Below, piece after piece: positions 54,420 to 63,264 of a DNA stretch of 64,000 nt. The notes beneath the pieces were generated by a model that searched no databases, was not told the DNA's origin, and worked only from the letters and a program-made list of their open reading frames with translations. Numbering within the stretch: the stretch's first letter is position 1; every line of letters starts with the position of its first letter. A program made the position numbers and the translations under genes. Source of the stretch: Dorea formicigenerans (lineage in GTDB: Bacteria; Bacillota; Clostridia; Lachnospirales; Lachnospiraceae); the NCBI RefSeq assembly GCF_025150245.1, contig NZ_CP102279.1, forward strand, positions 777,423 through 841,422, read 5' to 3'.

Positions 54420-54603
54420 GGCAAACTCCAATCTTTATAATTTATAGAAAAATGACATTAGTAGTTCTTAATAATAGTATAAAGTACTTGGAGCTGAAAT
54501 GCATTATGATTTTTTACTGCTGTAAAATTAACGTGTGAATTTAATTGTAAAGAAGAAAAAGAATTGTTATACTAAGAAAAAGAACTGAAAGGAAGCGGTG
54601 AAA

Positions 54604-54846
54604 ATGCCAAATATAAAACCAATTTCTGATTTGAGAAATTATACAGAAGTTTTAAAAGAAACAAGTGAAGGTGCTCCGGTATTTTTGACTAAAAATGGCA
54701 GAGGTGAGTACGTGATTTTGGATATGAAAGATTATGATAGAATGAAAGCAGAATTAGCATTGATGGCTGAATCAGGGAAAGGTGAAAAAACGGTAAGGGA
54801 AGAGGATTGGGTGTCAACGGAGGAAGTGGAGGAAGATTATGAGTAG
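54604..54846 (+). CDS. Phd/YefM-type antitoxin, without a cognate toxin
   Basis: An 80-residue Phd/YefM family protein. The N-terminal DNA-binding fold PISDLRNYTEVLKETSEGAP leads into VFLTKNGRGEYVILDMKDYD, then an acidic tail. Such proteins repress their own operon and neutralise a RelE/ParE/Doc toxin. Here no toxin gene follows: its last eight bases overlap an ABC transporter ATPase gene, so the two are translationally coupled. GGAAGCG precedes the ATG at 54604; a GTG at 54598 is also possible. Confidence 0.88.
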   Translation: MPNIKPISDLRNYTEVLKETSEGAPVFLTKNGRGEYVILDMKDYDRMKAELALMAESGKGEKTVREEDWVSTEEVEEDYE

Positions 54847-55543
54847 TTTTGTATCCCTTGAGGATGTGAAGAAAATATATCAGATGGGCGAGGTGCAGAT
54901 TATGGCCGCGGCCGGTATTGATTTCCAGATTGAGAGGGGAGAATTTGCGGTTGTGGTAGGGCCAAGTGGTGCCGGAAAGACGACAGTATTGAATATTCTT
55001 GGAGGAATGGATACGGCAAGCTCCGGGCGTGTGATCGTAGACGGAAAAGATATTGCACAGTATTCACCGAGACAATTGACAGCATATAGAAGAGATGACA
55101 TTGGTTTTGTATTTCAGTTTTATAATCTGATCCCGAACCTGACTGCACTTGAAAATGTAGAATTAGCTCTTCAGATCTGTAAGAATCCTATGGATGCCCA
55201 GGAGGTTATGGAAGATGTAGGACTTGGTGAGCGTCTGGATAATTTTCCGGCGCAGTTATCTGGTGGAGAACAGCAGAGAGTTTCCATTGCAAGAGCGCTT
55301 GCAAAGAATCCGAAGCTTTTGCTGTGTGACGAGCCGACAGGAGCGCTGGATTACAATACAGGTAAGGCGATTTTGAAACTTTTGCAGGATACTTGCAGGG
55401 AAAAGGGGATGACTGTAATTCTGATTACACACAACTCTGCAATTGCTCCAATGGCGGACCGTGTCATTAAGATAAAGAATGGTATGGTATCAGAGATGAT
55501 AGTGAACGAACACCCAGTTCCAGTCGAGACGATTGAGTGGTAA
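54839..55543 (+). CDS. ABC transporter ATP-binding protein (MacB/LolD type)
   Basis: A 234-residue ATPase with Walker [10 protein letters not shown] (near 42), Q-loop, signature [15 protein letters not shown] (near 140), Walker [13 protein letters not shown] and the H-loop histidine in ILITHN. Its type pairs with FtsX-like permeases that work as mechanotransmitters or exporters of peptides and lipids. Its start overlaps the antitoxin stop. The permease follows after 15 bases. Confidence 0.94.
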   Translation: MSSFVSLEDVKKIYQMGEVQIMAAAGIDFQIERGEFAVVVGPSGAGKTTVLNILGGMDTASSGRVIVDGKDIAQYSPRQLTAYRRDDIGFVFQFYNLIPNLTALENVELALQICKNPMDAQEVMEDVGLGERLDNFPAQLSGGEQQRVSIARALAKNPKLLLCDEPTGALDYNTGKAILKLLQDTCREKGMTVILITHNSAIAPMADRVIKIKNGMVSEMIVNEHPVPVETIEW

Positions 55544-55558
55544 AGAAAGGCATTACAT

Positions 55559-58500
55559 ATGAAAATGAAACCAACACATAAAGATTTCTATATGGAGATC
55601 CGAAAGAGTCCGGGGCGTTTCCTGTCTATTTTATTTATTGTGGCACTGGGTGTTGCATTTTTCTCAGGAATTCGTGCATCGGAGCCGGATATGAGACTGA
55701 CGGGAGATACATATTTTGATGAAAGCAATCTTATGGATATTAAAGCGCTCAGTACATATGGCGTGACACAGGACGATGTGGACGCGATTTTGAAAATCGA
55801 CGGAGTAGAACATGCAGAGGGCGCGTACAGCGCGGACTTCATGCAGGTCGTAGATAAGAAACAAAAAGTTCTGCATGTGATATCTTTACAGGATGAGATG
55901 AATCAGGTGAAGTTAAGTGACGGACGGATGCCCCAAAAAGCAGGGGAATGTCTGGCAGACCAGGATGCAGGATATAAGGTCGGAGATACAATTAAATTGC
56001 GTTCCGGAACGTCTGATGAGGTTACAGATACTCTGACGACAGATACGCTGAAAGTTGTCGGCCTTTGCAGCAGTCCGATGTACATTTCTTATGGCCGCGG
56101 AAGTGCAACGATTGGTACCGGAACTATCAGTGCATTTGTCATGGTGCCGGAAGAGACGTTTGATATGGACGTATACACGGAAGTATATGTACAGGTCAAA
56201 GGTGCAAAAAATGAAGTAGCATTTACGGACGGATATGATAAGAAAGTAGAGAAAGTCCTGGATCAGATTGAAGATATTACGGACGAACGAGCCGAAATTC
56301 GAAAGCAGGAGCTGGTAAATGAAGCACAAGAGAAGATTGACGAGGCGAGAGAAGAACTGGAGCAGGGCAGAGCGGATGCAGCTTCGGAACTTGCGGATGC
56401 GGCGGCTAAGATAGCAGACGCCGAGGAGCAGTTGACGAGTGGAAAAGCACAGATCACCAGTGGTAAAAAGCAGATTGCCAGTGCTAAGAATACATTGAGC
56501 AAAAAAGAAAGCGAACTGGAACAGGCACAGAATCAATATAATGCCGGACTTGCACAGCTTCAGGAAGGTGAGGCGCAATATGAAGCCGGACTTGCACAAT
56601 ATGAGGCTGCGAAACCGGAAGCTGAGGCGAAAATCCAGACTGGAAGAGAAGGACTTGCAGCGCTTCAGCAGATGATTCAGGCAGACCAGCAGACATTGAC
56701 GAAAATTCAGCAGGGGATCGAGACAGTAAATTCTGAATTGTCAGCATTTGACCAAATACCTGAGGATCAGCTTACAGAAGAGCAGAAGTTGCAAAAAGAA
56801 CAATATGAACGACAGCTTACCGAGCTTAAGGAAAAAGAAGCTGGCATGCAGCAGAAGATTTCCATTGAACAGCAGAAATATGATGAGAGTAAAGCCGAAC
56901 TGGATGCTGCCCAGAAGCAGCTTGATGACACTGCAGCAACTCTGGCTCAGACGAAGTCAGAGCTTGACGCTGCGAAGGCTTCTTTAAATGGTGTTCCGCA
57001 GCAGCTTGCAAGTGGAAAATCCCAGATTCAGTCCGGATGGGCTGAAATTCGAAAGCAGGAGAAGAAGCTGGAAGAGGGAGCGGCAGAAATCGCGGAAAAT
57101 GAAGCGAAAGTTGCAGAGGCAAAAATTGAGTATGCCAATGGTGAAGAGGAGGCTGCCCAGAAGATTGCAGAAGGCGAACAGAAAATTGCGGACGCAGAGG
57201 CAAAGATTCAGGACATCGAAAAACCAACCTGGTATGTCTATGACCGTGATACTTTGACTGAGTATTCCGGGTACGGAGAAAACGCGGAGCGTCTAGGTGC
57301 AATTGGCCGTGTCTTCCCGGTATTATTCTTTCTTGTCGCGGCGCTGATTAGTCTGACCAGCATGACGCGAATGGTAGAAGAACAAAGAACAGCAATCGGA
57401 ACCATGAAAGCACTTGGATATAGCAAGATGTCCATCGCGAAGAAATATCTTGGATATGCGTTGATCGCGACAGCAGGCGGCAGTGTATTGGGCGTGCTGA
57501 TTGGTGAAAAGATATTGCCATATATCATTGTCTATGCATATGGAATATTATATCAGCATATTACACATATTCTGGTCCCATACCAATGGATCTATGCCTG
57601 GATGGCAGCGGCGGCAGCAATTGTATGTACAATGGCAGCAACATTTTTTGCGTGTTACAAAGAACTTGTAGCACAGCCGGCAGTACTGATGCGCCCACCG
57701 GCACCTAAAAATGGACAAAGAGTTTTCTTAGAAAGAATAAAATTTATTTGGAAACATTTAAGTTTCACATGGAAGTCTTGTATCCGTAACTTAACCAGAT
57801 ATAAGAAACGATTCTTTATGACAGTTTTTGGAATTGGCGGTTGTATGGGATTGATGCTGGTTGGATATGGAATCAAAGATTCCTGTTATGAAATTGCAGA
57901 ACTGCAGTTCCGGGATATTCAGATGTATGATGGAAGTGTCTACCTGAAAGAAGACATTTCAGATGAGACAAGACAGAATCTCCTGGATTATATGAAGGAC
58001 GATTCGGACATCAGTCATTATATGCAGACCAGCATGAAGAATGTAACACTTGTCAATGGAAAGAATAAACGTGATACTTATCAGGTCGTATTTTCGGAAC
58101 CGAAAGACGTAAAAGATTATTTTGATTTCCACGACCGGAAATCAAAAGAGGAATATACGCTTGATGATGAAGGTGTCATTATTTCTGAGAAAACCGGAAA
58201 GCTTTTGAATGCAAAAGCAGGGGATACCATTGAAATTAAAGACGAAGAGAATGGTAACAAGAAAGTAAAAATTGCCCATATTTGCGAGAACTATATGGGA
58301 CACTATATTTTCTTCACTCCTTCTTATTATGAAAAAGTGTATGGTGAGAATTCGGAATATAACAGTATTTTCTTTGCAGGACAAAAAGGAGATACGCAGG
58401 AAGACTATAACAAGATTGGTGAAGACATTCTGACTCAGGACGGAGCGCTTAGCGTCAGCTATATGCGTGATATTGAAAAACAGTTGGACGATATGCTAAA

Positions 58501-58906
58501 AAGTCTGAATCTGGTTATTGTAGTACTGATCATTTCTGCAGGAATGCTTGCATTTGTCGTACTATATAACCTTAATACTGTTAATATCACGGAGCGGCAG
58601 AGGGAACTGGCGACCTTGAAAGTACTAGGATTTTATGATCTGGAAGTGGCAGAACACGTATATCGTGAAAATGTACTTTTGACATTCATCGGAGCGGCGG
58701 TAGGAGTGGTGCTTGGAAAATTCCTGCATGCCTTTATCATTGATACGGTGGAAGTAGACACAGCCATGTTCGGAAGAAATATTAACTTTTCAAGTTACAT
58801 GTACAGTCTGCTATTTACAATTCTGTTTTCATTGATCGTAAATGGAATTATGTATTTTAAATTGAAGAAGATTGATATGGTAGAATCACTCAAGAGTATT
58901 GAATAA
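55559..58906 (+). CDS. ABC transporter permease with two FtsX domains and a long coiled coil
   Basis: A 1115-residue membrane protein. Layout: TM1 at about 20-38, an extracytoplasmic domain to about 235, a helical coiled-coil region at about 240-550 rich in Ala, Glu and Gln with near-heptad repeats, then an FtsX domain with three TM segments (about 575-710). A second extracytoplasmic domain follows (about 770-970), then a final FtsX domain (about 975-1105). The insertion makes it much longer than MacB. It probably transmits ATPase motion across the membrane to extracellular partners or exports a substrate. Terminator at 58932-58968. Confidence 0.9.
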   Translation: MKMKPTHKDFYMEIRKSPGRFLSILFIVALGVAFFSGIRASEPDMRLTGDTYFDESNLMDIKALSTYGVTQDDVDAILKIDGVEHAEGAYSADFMQVVDKKQKVLHVISLQDEMNQVKLSDGRMPQKAGECLADQDAGYKVGDTIKLRSGTSDEVTDTLTTDTLKVVGLCSSPMYISYGRGSATIGTGTISAFVMVPEETFDMDVYTEVYVQVKGAKNEVAFTDGYDKKVEKVLDQIEDITDERAEIRKQELVNEAQEKIDEAREELEQGRADAASELADAAAKIADAEEQLTSGKAQITSGKKQIASAKNTLSKKESELEQAQNQYNAGLAQLQEGEAQYEAGLAQYEAAKPEAEAKIQTGREGLAALQQMIQADQQTLTKIQQGIETVNSELSAFDQIPEDQLTEEQKLQKEQYERQLTELKEKEAGMQQKISIEQQKYDESKAELDAAQKQLDDTAATLAQTKSELDAAKASLNGVPQQLASGKSQIQSGWAEIRKQEKKLEEGAAEIAENEAKVAEAKIEYANGEEEAAQKIAEGEQKIADAEAKIQDIEKPTWYVYDRDTLTEYSGYGENAERLGAIGRVFPVLFFLVAALISLTSMTRMVEEQRTAIGTMKALGYSKMSIAKKYLGYALIATAGGSVLGVLIGEKILPYIIVYAYGILYQHITHILVPYQWIYAWMAAAAAIVCTMAATFFACYKELVAQPAVLMRPPAPKNGQRVFLERIKFIWKHLSFTWKSCIRNLTRYKKRFFMTVFGIGGCMGLMLVGYGIKDSCYEIAELQFRDIQMYDGSVYLKEDISDETRQNLLDYMKDDSDISHYMQTSMKNVTLVNGKNKRDTYQVVFSEPKDVKDYFDFHDRKSKEEYTLDDEGVIISEKTGKLLNAKAGDTIEIKDEENGNKKVKIAHICENYMGHYIFFTPSYYEKVYGENSEYNSIFFAGQKGDTQEDYNKIGEDILTQDGALSVSYMRDIEKQLDDMLKSLNLVIVVLIISAGMLAFVVLYNLNTVNITERQRELATLKVLGFYDLEVAEHVYRENVLLTFIGAAVGVVLGKFLHAFIIDTVEVDTAMFGRNINFSSYMYSLLFTILFSLIVNGIMYFKLKKIDMVESLKSIE

Positions 58907-58931
58907 ATGGAATTGAAGCCAAGATGTAAGA

Positions 58932-58970
58932 AAAACTCCTTCCATGGATAAACTGTGGAAGGAGTTTTTA
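58932..58970. terminator. Terminator after the ABC operon
   Basis: AAAACTCCTTCCA (58932-58944) pairs with TGGAAGGAGTTTT (56 onward, to 58968), T-rich on both strands; it can also serve the convergent gene at 58987. Confidence 0.85.
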
Positions 58971-58986
58971 TAATCATATATCAAAA

Positions 58987-59466
58987 CTATTCCATATCAA
59001 AATCAAGCTCCTGACTGGCAAAGAATTTCTGGACATATTCGTCCCAGGCTTTTTCTACGCTTTTATCCATGGTAAATGTATTCATGGAAGTCCCGGTGAT
59101 GCATTGAAGTGCCAGTCCGTCATAGCGGAAATTAAGATACAGTCCCTGGATTTCCGCAGGGCGGTAGGTCAGATCATGCTCAGTGAGAAAGGATTCGAAC
59201 TGATCTTTTGCTAGAGATAATATGAATTTGAAATTTAACGGAGTTTTCTTTCCACGGATTACCTGGAAGAAAAAATCGCGCACTTCTCCCCAGGTGGAAT
59301 ACTCCTTTTCAAAAGCTTCATCAAAAAAGTCTTTATGGATTCTACCATCTACCTGGAAACGGTTAAAAGTAGTTACTTCTCCCTCAATCAGGGAAAAAGT
59401 ATCAAATGTTGGTTTTAAAAGCAGGTGGGACATACAGACCTTTGCTTTCAGATTAAGAACGATCAT
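58987..59466 (-). CDS. DUF5721-like protein
   Basis: A 159-residue soluble protein (MIVLNLKAKVCMSHLLLKPT onward). The middle holds EYSTWGEVRDFFFQVIRGKK and a VRDFF/IRGKKTPL pattern that I associate with DUF5721, a family of Lachnospiraceae with no known role. AGAGAGG lies upstream of the ATG. It is transcribed alone, convergent with the ABC operon. Confidence 0.7.
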   Translation of the reverse strand: MIVLNLKAKVCMSHLLLKPTFDTFSLIEGEVTTFNRFQVDGRIHKDFFDEAFEKEYSTWGEVRDFFFQVIRGKKTPLNFKFILSLAKDQFESFLTEHDLTYRPAEIQGLYLNFRYDGLALQCITGTSMNTFTMDKSVEKAWDEYVQKFFASQELDFDME

Positions 59467-59696
59467 AGTGAAAACCTCTCTGGATAATTATTAGAGATAT
59501 TATAGCATAATTTTTGTAGCATTATAATTCTAATTTTTAAAAAAGCCTTTCAATAAATTTTAAATCGAGTATAATATATTTCTATATGACATAGACTTGG
59601 GGAAGGCATAATGCCGTTTGCGGATATGTGCTGGCTGAAAATAAGCGCAGATTTGCAAAAGATATACAGAAACAATGAGGTAAGAGAGGAAAAAAC

Positions 59697-61064
59697 TTGG
59701 GGAAAAAGACAATAGAAGAAAATACGATCACGGAGGGGATTATCTGGAAGCAGCTTCTGATATTTTTCTTCCCGATCATGCTGGGAACTTTAATCCAACA
59801 ATTATATACAACCGTGGATACGATTATCGTCGGACGTTTTGTGGGGAAAGCGGCATTAGCCAGCGTAGGCGGTCCGGCGGCTGTTTTATCAACGATTGTT
59901 GTTACATTTTTTAATGGACTGGCAAATGGAGCGGCAGTTGTCATTGCGCAGTATTACGGAGCGAAAGACAAAGGAAGACTGCATACAGGACTTCATACTG
60001 CATATTTATTTTCCATTGTGGTCAGCCTCGTAATATCTGTAGTGGGAGCAGTGCTGACACCATGGCTGCTTAAGATCATGAACACTCCACAGGATATGAT
60101 GGCATCATCAACTACATATTTACGCATTTATTTTATGGGAATCTTATTTACGCTGGTCTATAATATGGGAGCGGCAATCATGAGAGCAGTCGGAGATTCC
60201 AAAAGACCGCTTCTTTATCTGGTGGTCTGTTGTGTACTGAATATAGGTCTGGATATATTCATGGTAGTTATATTAAAAATGGGAATTGCAGGAGCAGCAC
60301 TGGCAACCGTATTTTCCCAGTGTGTCAGCGCATTTCTTGTGACCTGGTCTTTGACAAAAGACTATGATTCTATGAAACTACAATTCAGAGAACTTCGCAT
60401 GGAAGCATGTGTTCTAAAAAGAGAGTTGAAAATCGGTATACCGGGAGCTCTGCAGGCATGCGCTTATGGAGTGACCAATGTAGTCATTCAGGCATCAATC
60501 AATAGCTTTGGAACGGATACTGCAGCAGGATGGGCGGCTTATGGAAAATTAGATTTGATTTTCTGGACAGTATCCAGTGCACTGGGAGCTGCGGTCACAA
60601 CATTTGTCGGACAGAATTATGGCGCAGGTAAGTGGGACCGGGTATATAAGAGTATCCGGGTAAACATTGGTATTTCTTATGTATTTACAGGTATGATCAT
60701 CTTTACATTGTATGCATTTTGTGAGCCAATGTATCACATGTTCACAACGGATCCGAAGGTGATCGACATAGGTGTGTATATGCTCCGGTTTCTGGTGCCG
60801 AGTTATCTGCTCAGCATTCTGCTTGAAAACCTGGACGGTGGACTTCGCGGAGTCGGAGATGTACTGTGGCCTACGATATTTACATTTGGAGGATTGTTTT
60901 TAATACGACTCCCGTGGGTTATGATTCTGACTCCGATTTATCATAAGGTGGAGATTTTGCTGATCAGTTATCCTATTGCATGGGGAGGAACACTTCTATT
61001 CGTAATACCGTATTATTTCTGGAAGAAGAAAAAGTGTTTTAACAAAATATGCAGTGAAAAATAA
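59697..61064 (+). CDS. MATE-family multidrug efflux transporter
   Basis: A 455-residue transporter with twelve hydrophobic segments in two similar halves. MATE motifs: LGTLIQQLYTTVDTIIVGRF in the first helix pair and GIPGALQACAYGVTNVVIQA in the second half. It expels cationic drugs or metabolites using sodium or protons. The start is TTG at 59697, seven bases after AGAGAGG; no ATG is nearby in frame. The FMN riboswitch follows, so it is not part of the rib operon. Confidence 0.93.
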   Translation: MGKKTIEENTITEGIIWKQLLIFFFPIMLGTLIQQLYTTVDTIIVGRFVGKAALASVGGPAAVLSTIVVTFFNGLANGAAVVIAQYYGAKDKGRLHTGLHTAYLFSIVVSLVISVVGAVLTPWLLKIMNTPQDMMASSTTYLRIYFMGILFTLVYNMGAAIMRAVGDSKRPLLYLVVCCVLNIGLDIFMVVILKMGIAGAALATVFSQCVSAFLVTWSLTKDYDSMKLQFRELRMEACVLKRELKIGIPGALQACAYGVTNVVIQASINSFGTDTAAGWAAYGKLDLIFWTVSSALGAAVTTFVGQNYGAGKWDRVYKSIRVNIGISYVFTGMIIFTLYAFCEPMYHMFTTDPKVIDIGVYMLRFLVPSYLLSILLENLDGGLRGVGDVLWPTIFTFGGLFLIRLPWVMILTPIYHKVEILLISYPIAWGGTLLFVIPYYFWKKKKCFNKICSEK

Positions 61065-61114
61065 AACGAAATTTATGGATTTTTGCGAAATAATTCTCAA
61101 AAGTCAAAAAATTC

Positions 61115-61143
61115 TTTACAAATAAGCAATAAAGTATTATTAT
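61115..61143 (+). promoter_or_regulatory. Promoter of the riboflavin operon
   Basis: TTTACA (61115-61120), a 17-bp spacer, TATTAT (61138-61143), about 15 bases before the FMN aptamer. Confidence 0.6.
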
Positions 61144-61158
61144 ACAAAAAAAGATAGA

Positions 61159-61268
61159 AATCTTCAGGGCAGGGTGAGATTCCCTACCGGCGGTAAAGCC
61201 CGCGAGCCGAGAGGCATGATTCGGTGAGATTCCGAAGCCGACAGTATAGTCTGGATGAGAGAAGAAGA
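61159..61268 (+). ncRNA. FMN riboswitch (RFN element)
   Basis: It contains the RFN consensus blocks: TCTTCAGGGCAGGGTGAGAT, CCCTACCGGCGGTAAAGCCC, GCGAGCC, GATTCGGTGAGATTCCGAAGCCGACAGT split across P4-P6, and the closing GATGAGAGAAGA. FMN binding should promote the downstream terminator and lower ribD-ribE-ribBA expression. Confidence 0.97.
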
Positions 61269-61305
61269 CGGTACATATAGTTTTAGTTATGAATGCGGTA
61301 TCGAG

Positions 61306-61424
61306 GCTCTGAGATGGTAGACCATTTCAGAGCTTATTTACTTTCGCAGATAATTAGTCATGAAGTTGTGATTAAAGTACCAGTGAACAAAACCCCTGTA
61401 GATCATCTGCAGGGGTTTTGTTCT
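61306..61424 (+). terminator. Two successive hairpins forming the FMN expression platform
   Basis: Hairpin 1: GCTCTGAGATGG (61306-61317) with CCATTTCAGAGC (61322-61333), then TTATTTAC, a weak terminator. Hairpin 2: a 15-bp stem, 61388-61402 with 61406-61420, loop TCA, then TTCT, a much stronger structure just before ribD. Confidence 0.75.
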
Positions 61425-61450
61425 AAGATAAAAAGAAAGAAGGAATGTAT

Positions 61451-62578
61451 GTGACAGACCAGGATTATATGAAACGTGCAATAGAACTTGCAAAAAAAGG
61501 AGAAGGATGGACGAATCCTAATCCGATGGTCGGAGCGGTCATCGTAAAGGATGGACGTATTATCGGCGAAGGCTATCATGCCAGATGCGGAGAGTTGCAT
61601 GCGGAACGAAATGCAATTGCTTCTCTCACTGAATCAGCCGAAGGGGCAACGCTGTACGTTACATTGGAACCATGTTGTCATTATGGAAAGACGCCGCCGT
61701 GTACGGAAGCAATTTTAGAGCAGAAGATAAAAAAAGTAGTGATTGGATCCAGAGACCCAAATCCGAAAGTGGCAGGAAAGGGAGCGAAGATATTAAGAGA
61801 TGCCGGTGTAGCGGTTGTGGAAGATTTTATGAGAGACAAATGTGATGAATTAAATCCAATATTTTTTCATTATATAACGACCAAAACACCGTATGTAGTT
61901 ATGAAGTATGCAATGACGTTGGATGGAAAAATTGCAACAAAGACAGGAGCTTCAAAATGGATCACCCAAGAAGCCGCACGCAGAGAAGTACAGTATATGC
62001 GTCATCGGTATATGGGAATCATGGTCGGGATAGGAACGGTACTTGCTGATGATCCAATGCTGAATGTCCGGGTAGAAGGGCTTAAAAGTCCGGTCAGGAT
62101 TATCTGTGACAGTAAGTTAAGAATTCCACTGGACAGCCAGATTGTAAAAAGTGCGAGGGAGTACCGGACGATTGTAGCCTATGCAGATCTGGAGAATGTA
62201 GAGAAGAAAAAAGAAATTTTGCAGACAATGGGAGTGGAAATCGTATTTTGTCCGGATATGAAAAAACATGTTAATCTGAAGCATTTGATGGAGTATCTGG
62301 GAAAAGAAAATATCGACAGCATTTTACTGGAAGGTGGAGGAACTTTAAATGACAGTGCATTACGGGCCGGAGTTGTCCAGGAGGTGCAGGCATTTATTGC
62401 ACCAAAAATCTTTGGCGGAGCAGGAAGCCGGACTCCGGTGGATGGAATTGGGATAGAGCTTCCGTCTCAGGCAGCGGTACTAAAGTTCAAAGATATCTGC
62501 CAGATTGGAGAAGACCTAAAAATTACCTGTCAGGTCTTAAGAAAAGAACAGGAGGAATTATGTTTACAGGAATTGTAG
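61451..62578 (+). CDS. ribD: Bifunctional diaminohydroxyphosphoribosylaminopyrimidine deaminase / 5-amino-6-(5-phosphoribosylamino)uracil reductase
   Basis: About 375 residues. The N-terminal zinc deaminase has GELHAERNAI and LEPCCHYGKTPPCTEAI with the zinc ligands (about residues 48-85). The C-terminal reductase (about 148-365) has KYAMTLDGKIAT and LLEGGGTLNDSAL. It performs steps two and three of riboflavin synthesis. Starts: GTG at 61451 has AAGGA at better spacing than ATG at 61445, which is in frame and also possible. It overlaps ribE by 19 bases. Confidence 0.95.
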   Translation: MTDQDYMKRAIELAKKGEGWTNPNPMVGAVIVKDGRIIGEGYHARCGELHAERNAIASLTESAEGATLYVTLEPCCHYGKTPPCTEAILEQKIKKVVIGSRDPNPKVAGKGAKILRDAGVAVVEDFMRDKCDELNPIFFHYITTKTPYVVMKYAMTLDGKIATKTGASKWITQEAARREVQYMRHRYMGIMVGIGTVLADDPMLNVRVEGLKSPVRIICDSKLRIPLDSQIVKSAREYRTIVAYADLENVEKKKEILQTMGVEIVFCPDMKKHVNLKHLMEYLGKENIDSILLEGGGTLNDSALRAGVVQEVQAFIAPKIFGGAGSRTPVDGIGIELPSQAAVLKFKDICQIGEDLKITCQVLRKEQEELCLQEL

Positions 62579-63225
62579 AAGAAGTGGGAAAAGTCCGTTA
62601 TATTCAGTTGAATGGGAATTCAGGGGTATTGGCGGTGAAGGCAGCAAAAGTACTGGAAGGTACGAAAATCGGAGACAGTATTGCGGTAAATGGAGTATGT
62701 CTGACAGTCACTTCCCTGCAGCCTGACGGATTTACGGCAGATGTCATGGCAGAGACGATCAGAAGGAGCAGTCTTGGAAATTGTAAGATTGGAAGTTATG
62801 TAAATCTTGAACGGGCAATGGCAGCGGATGGAAGATTCGGAGGCCATATTGTGAGCGGTCATATTGACGGAACAGGAGTTATCAGGTCAATGATCCAAGA
62901 GGAAAATGCAGTCTGGGTATCCATTAAAACTTCACAGCGGATATTAGATCTGATCGTGGAAAAGGGGTCTGTCTGCATCGATGGAATCAGCCTGACGGTT
63001 GCGAAGGTAGATGATGAAGGGTTTCAGGTATCAGTCATTCCACATACAGGGGAAGAGACGATACTTCTGAAAAAAGCATCCGGAGATCTTGTGAATCTGG
63101 AAAATGACATAATCGGAAAATATGTAGAAAAATTAATGGGGATTGGAAAAAAAGAAGAGTCCAAATTGGAACATGAGAAAAAGACAGGAATTACAATGGA
63201 GTTTCTGGAAGAATTTGGATTTTAA
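62560..63225 (+). CDS. ribE: Riboflavin synthase, alpha subunit
   Basis: A 221-residue riboflavin synthase with two lumazine-binding half domains. The first starts MFTGIVEEVGKVRYIQ and the second around HIVSGHIDGTGVI. SIAVNGVCLTV and SVCIDGISLTVAKV are the paired ligand loops. It dismutates two lumazines to riboflavin. ACAGGAGGAATT precedes the ATG inside ribD. The final 30 residues are a charged extension. Confidence 0.96.
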   Translation: MFTGIVEEVGKVRYIQLNGNSGVLAVKAAKVLEGTKIGDSIAVNGVCLTVTSLQPDGFTADVMAETIRRSSLGNCKIGSYVNLERAMAADGRFGGHIVSGHIDGTGVIRSMIQEENAVWVSIKTSQRILDLIVEKGSVCIDGISLTVAKVDDEGFQVSVIPHTGEETILLKKASGDLVNLENDIIGKYVEKLMGIGKKEESKLEHEKKTGITMEFLEEFGF

Positions 63226-63264
63226 ATATACAGCAACAGAAAAAGAATAACGGAGGAAGAACAG

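Noticed and set aside
56263-57302. Long open frames opposite the coiled-coil region of the permease
   Set aside because: They are antisense shadows caused by the biased Ala/Glu/Gln codons of the coiled coil.
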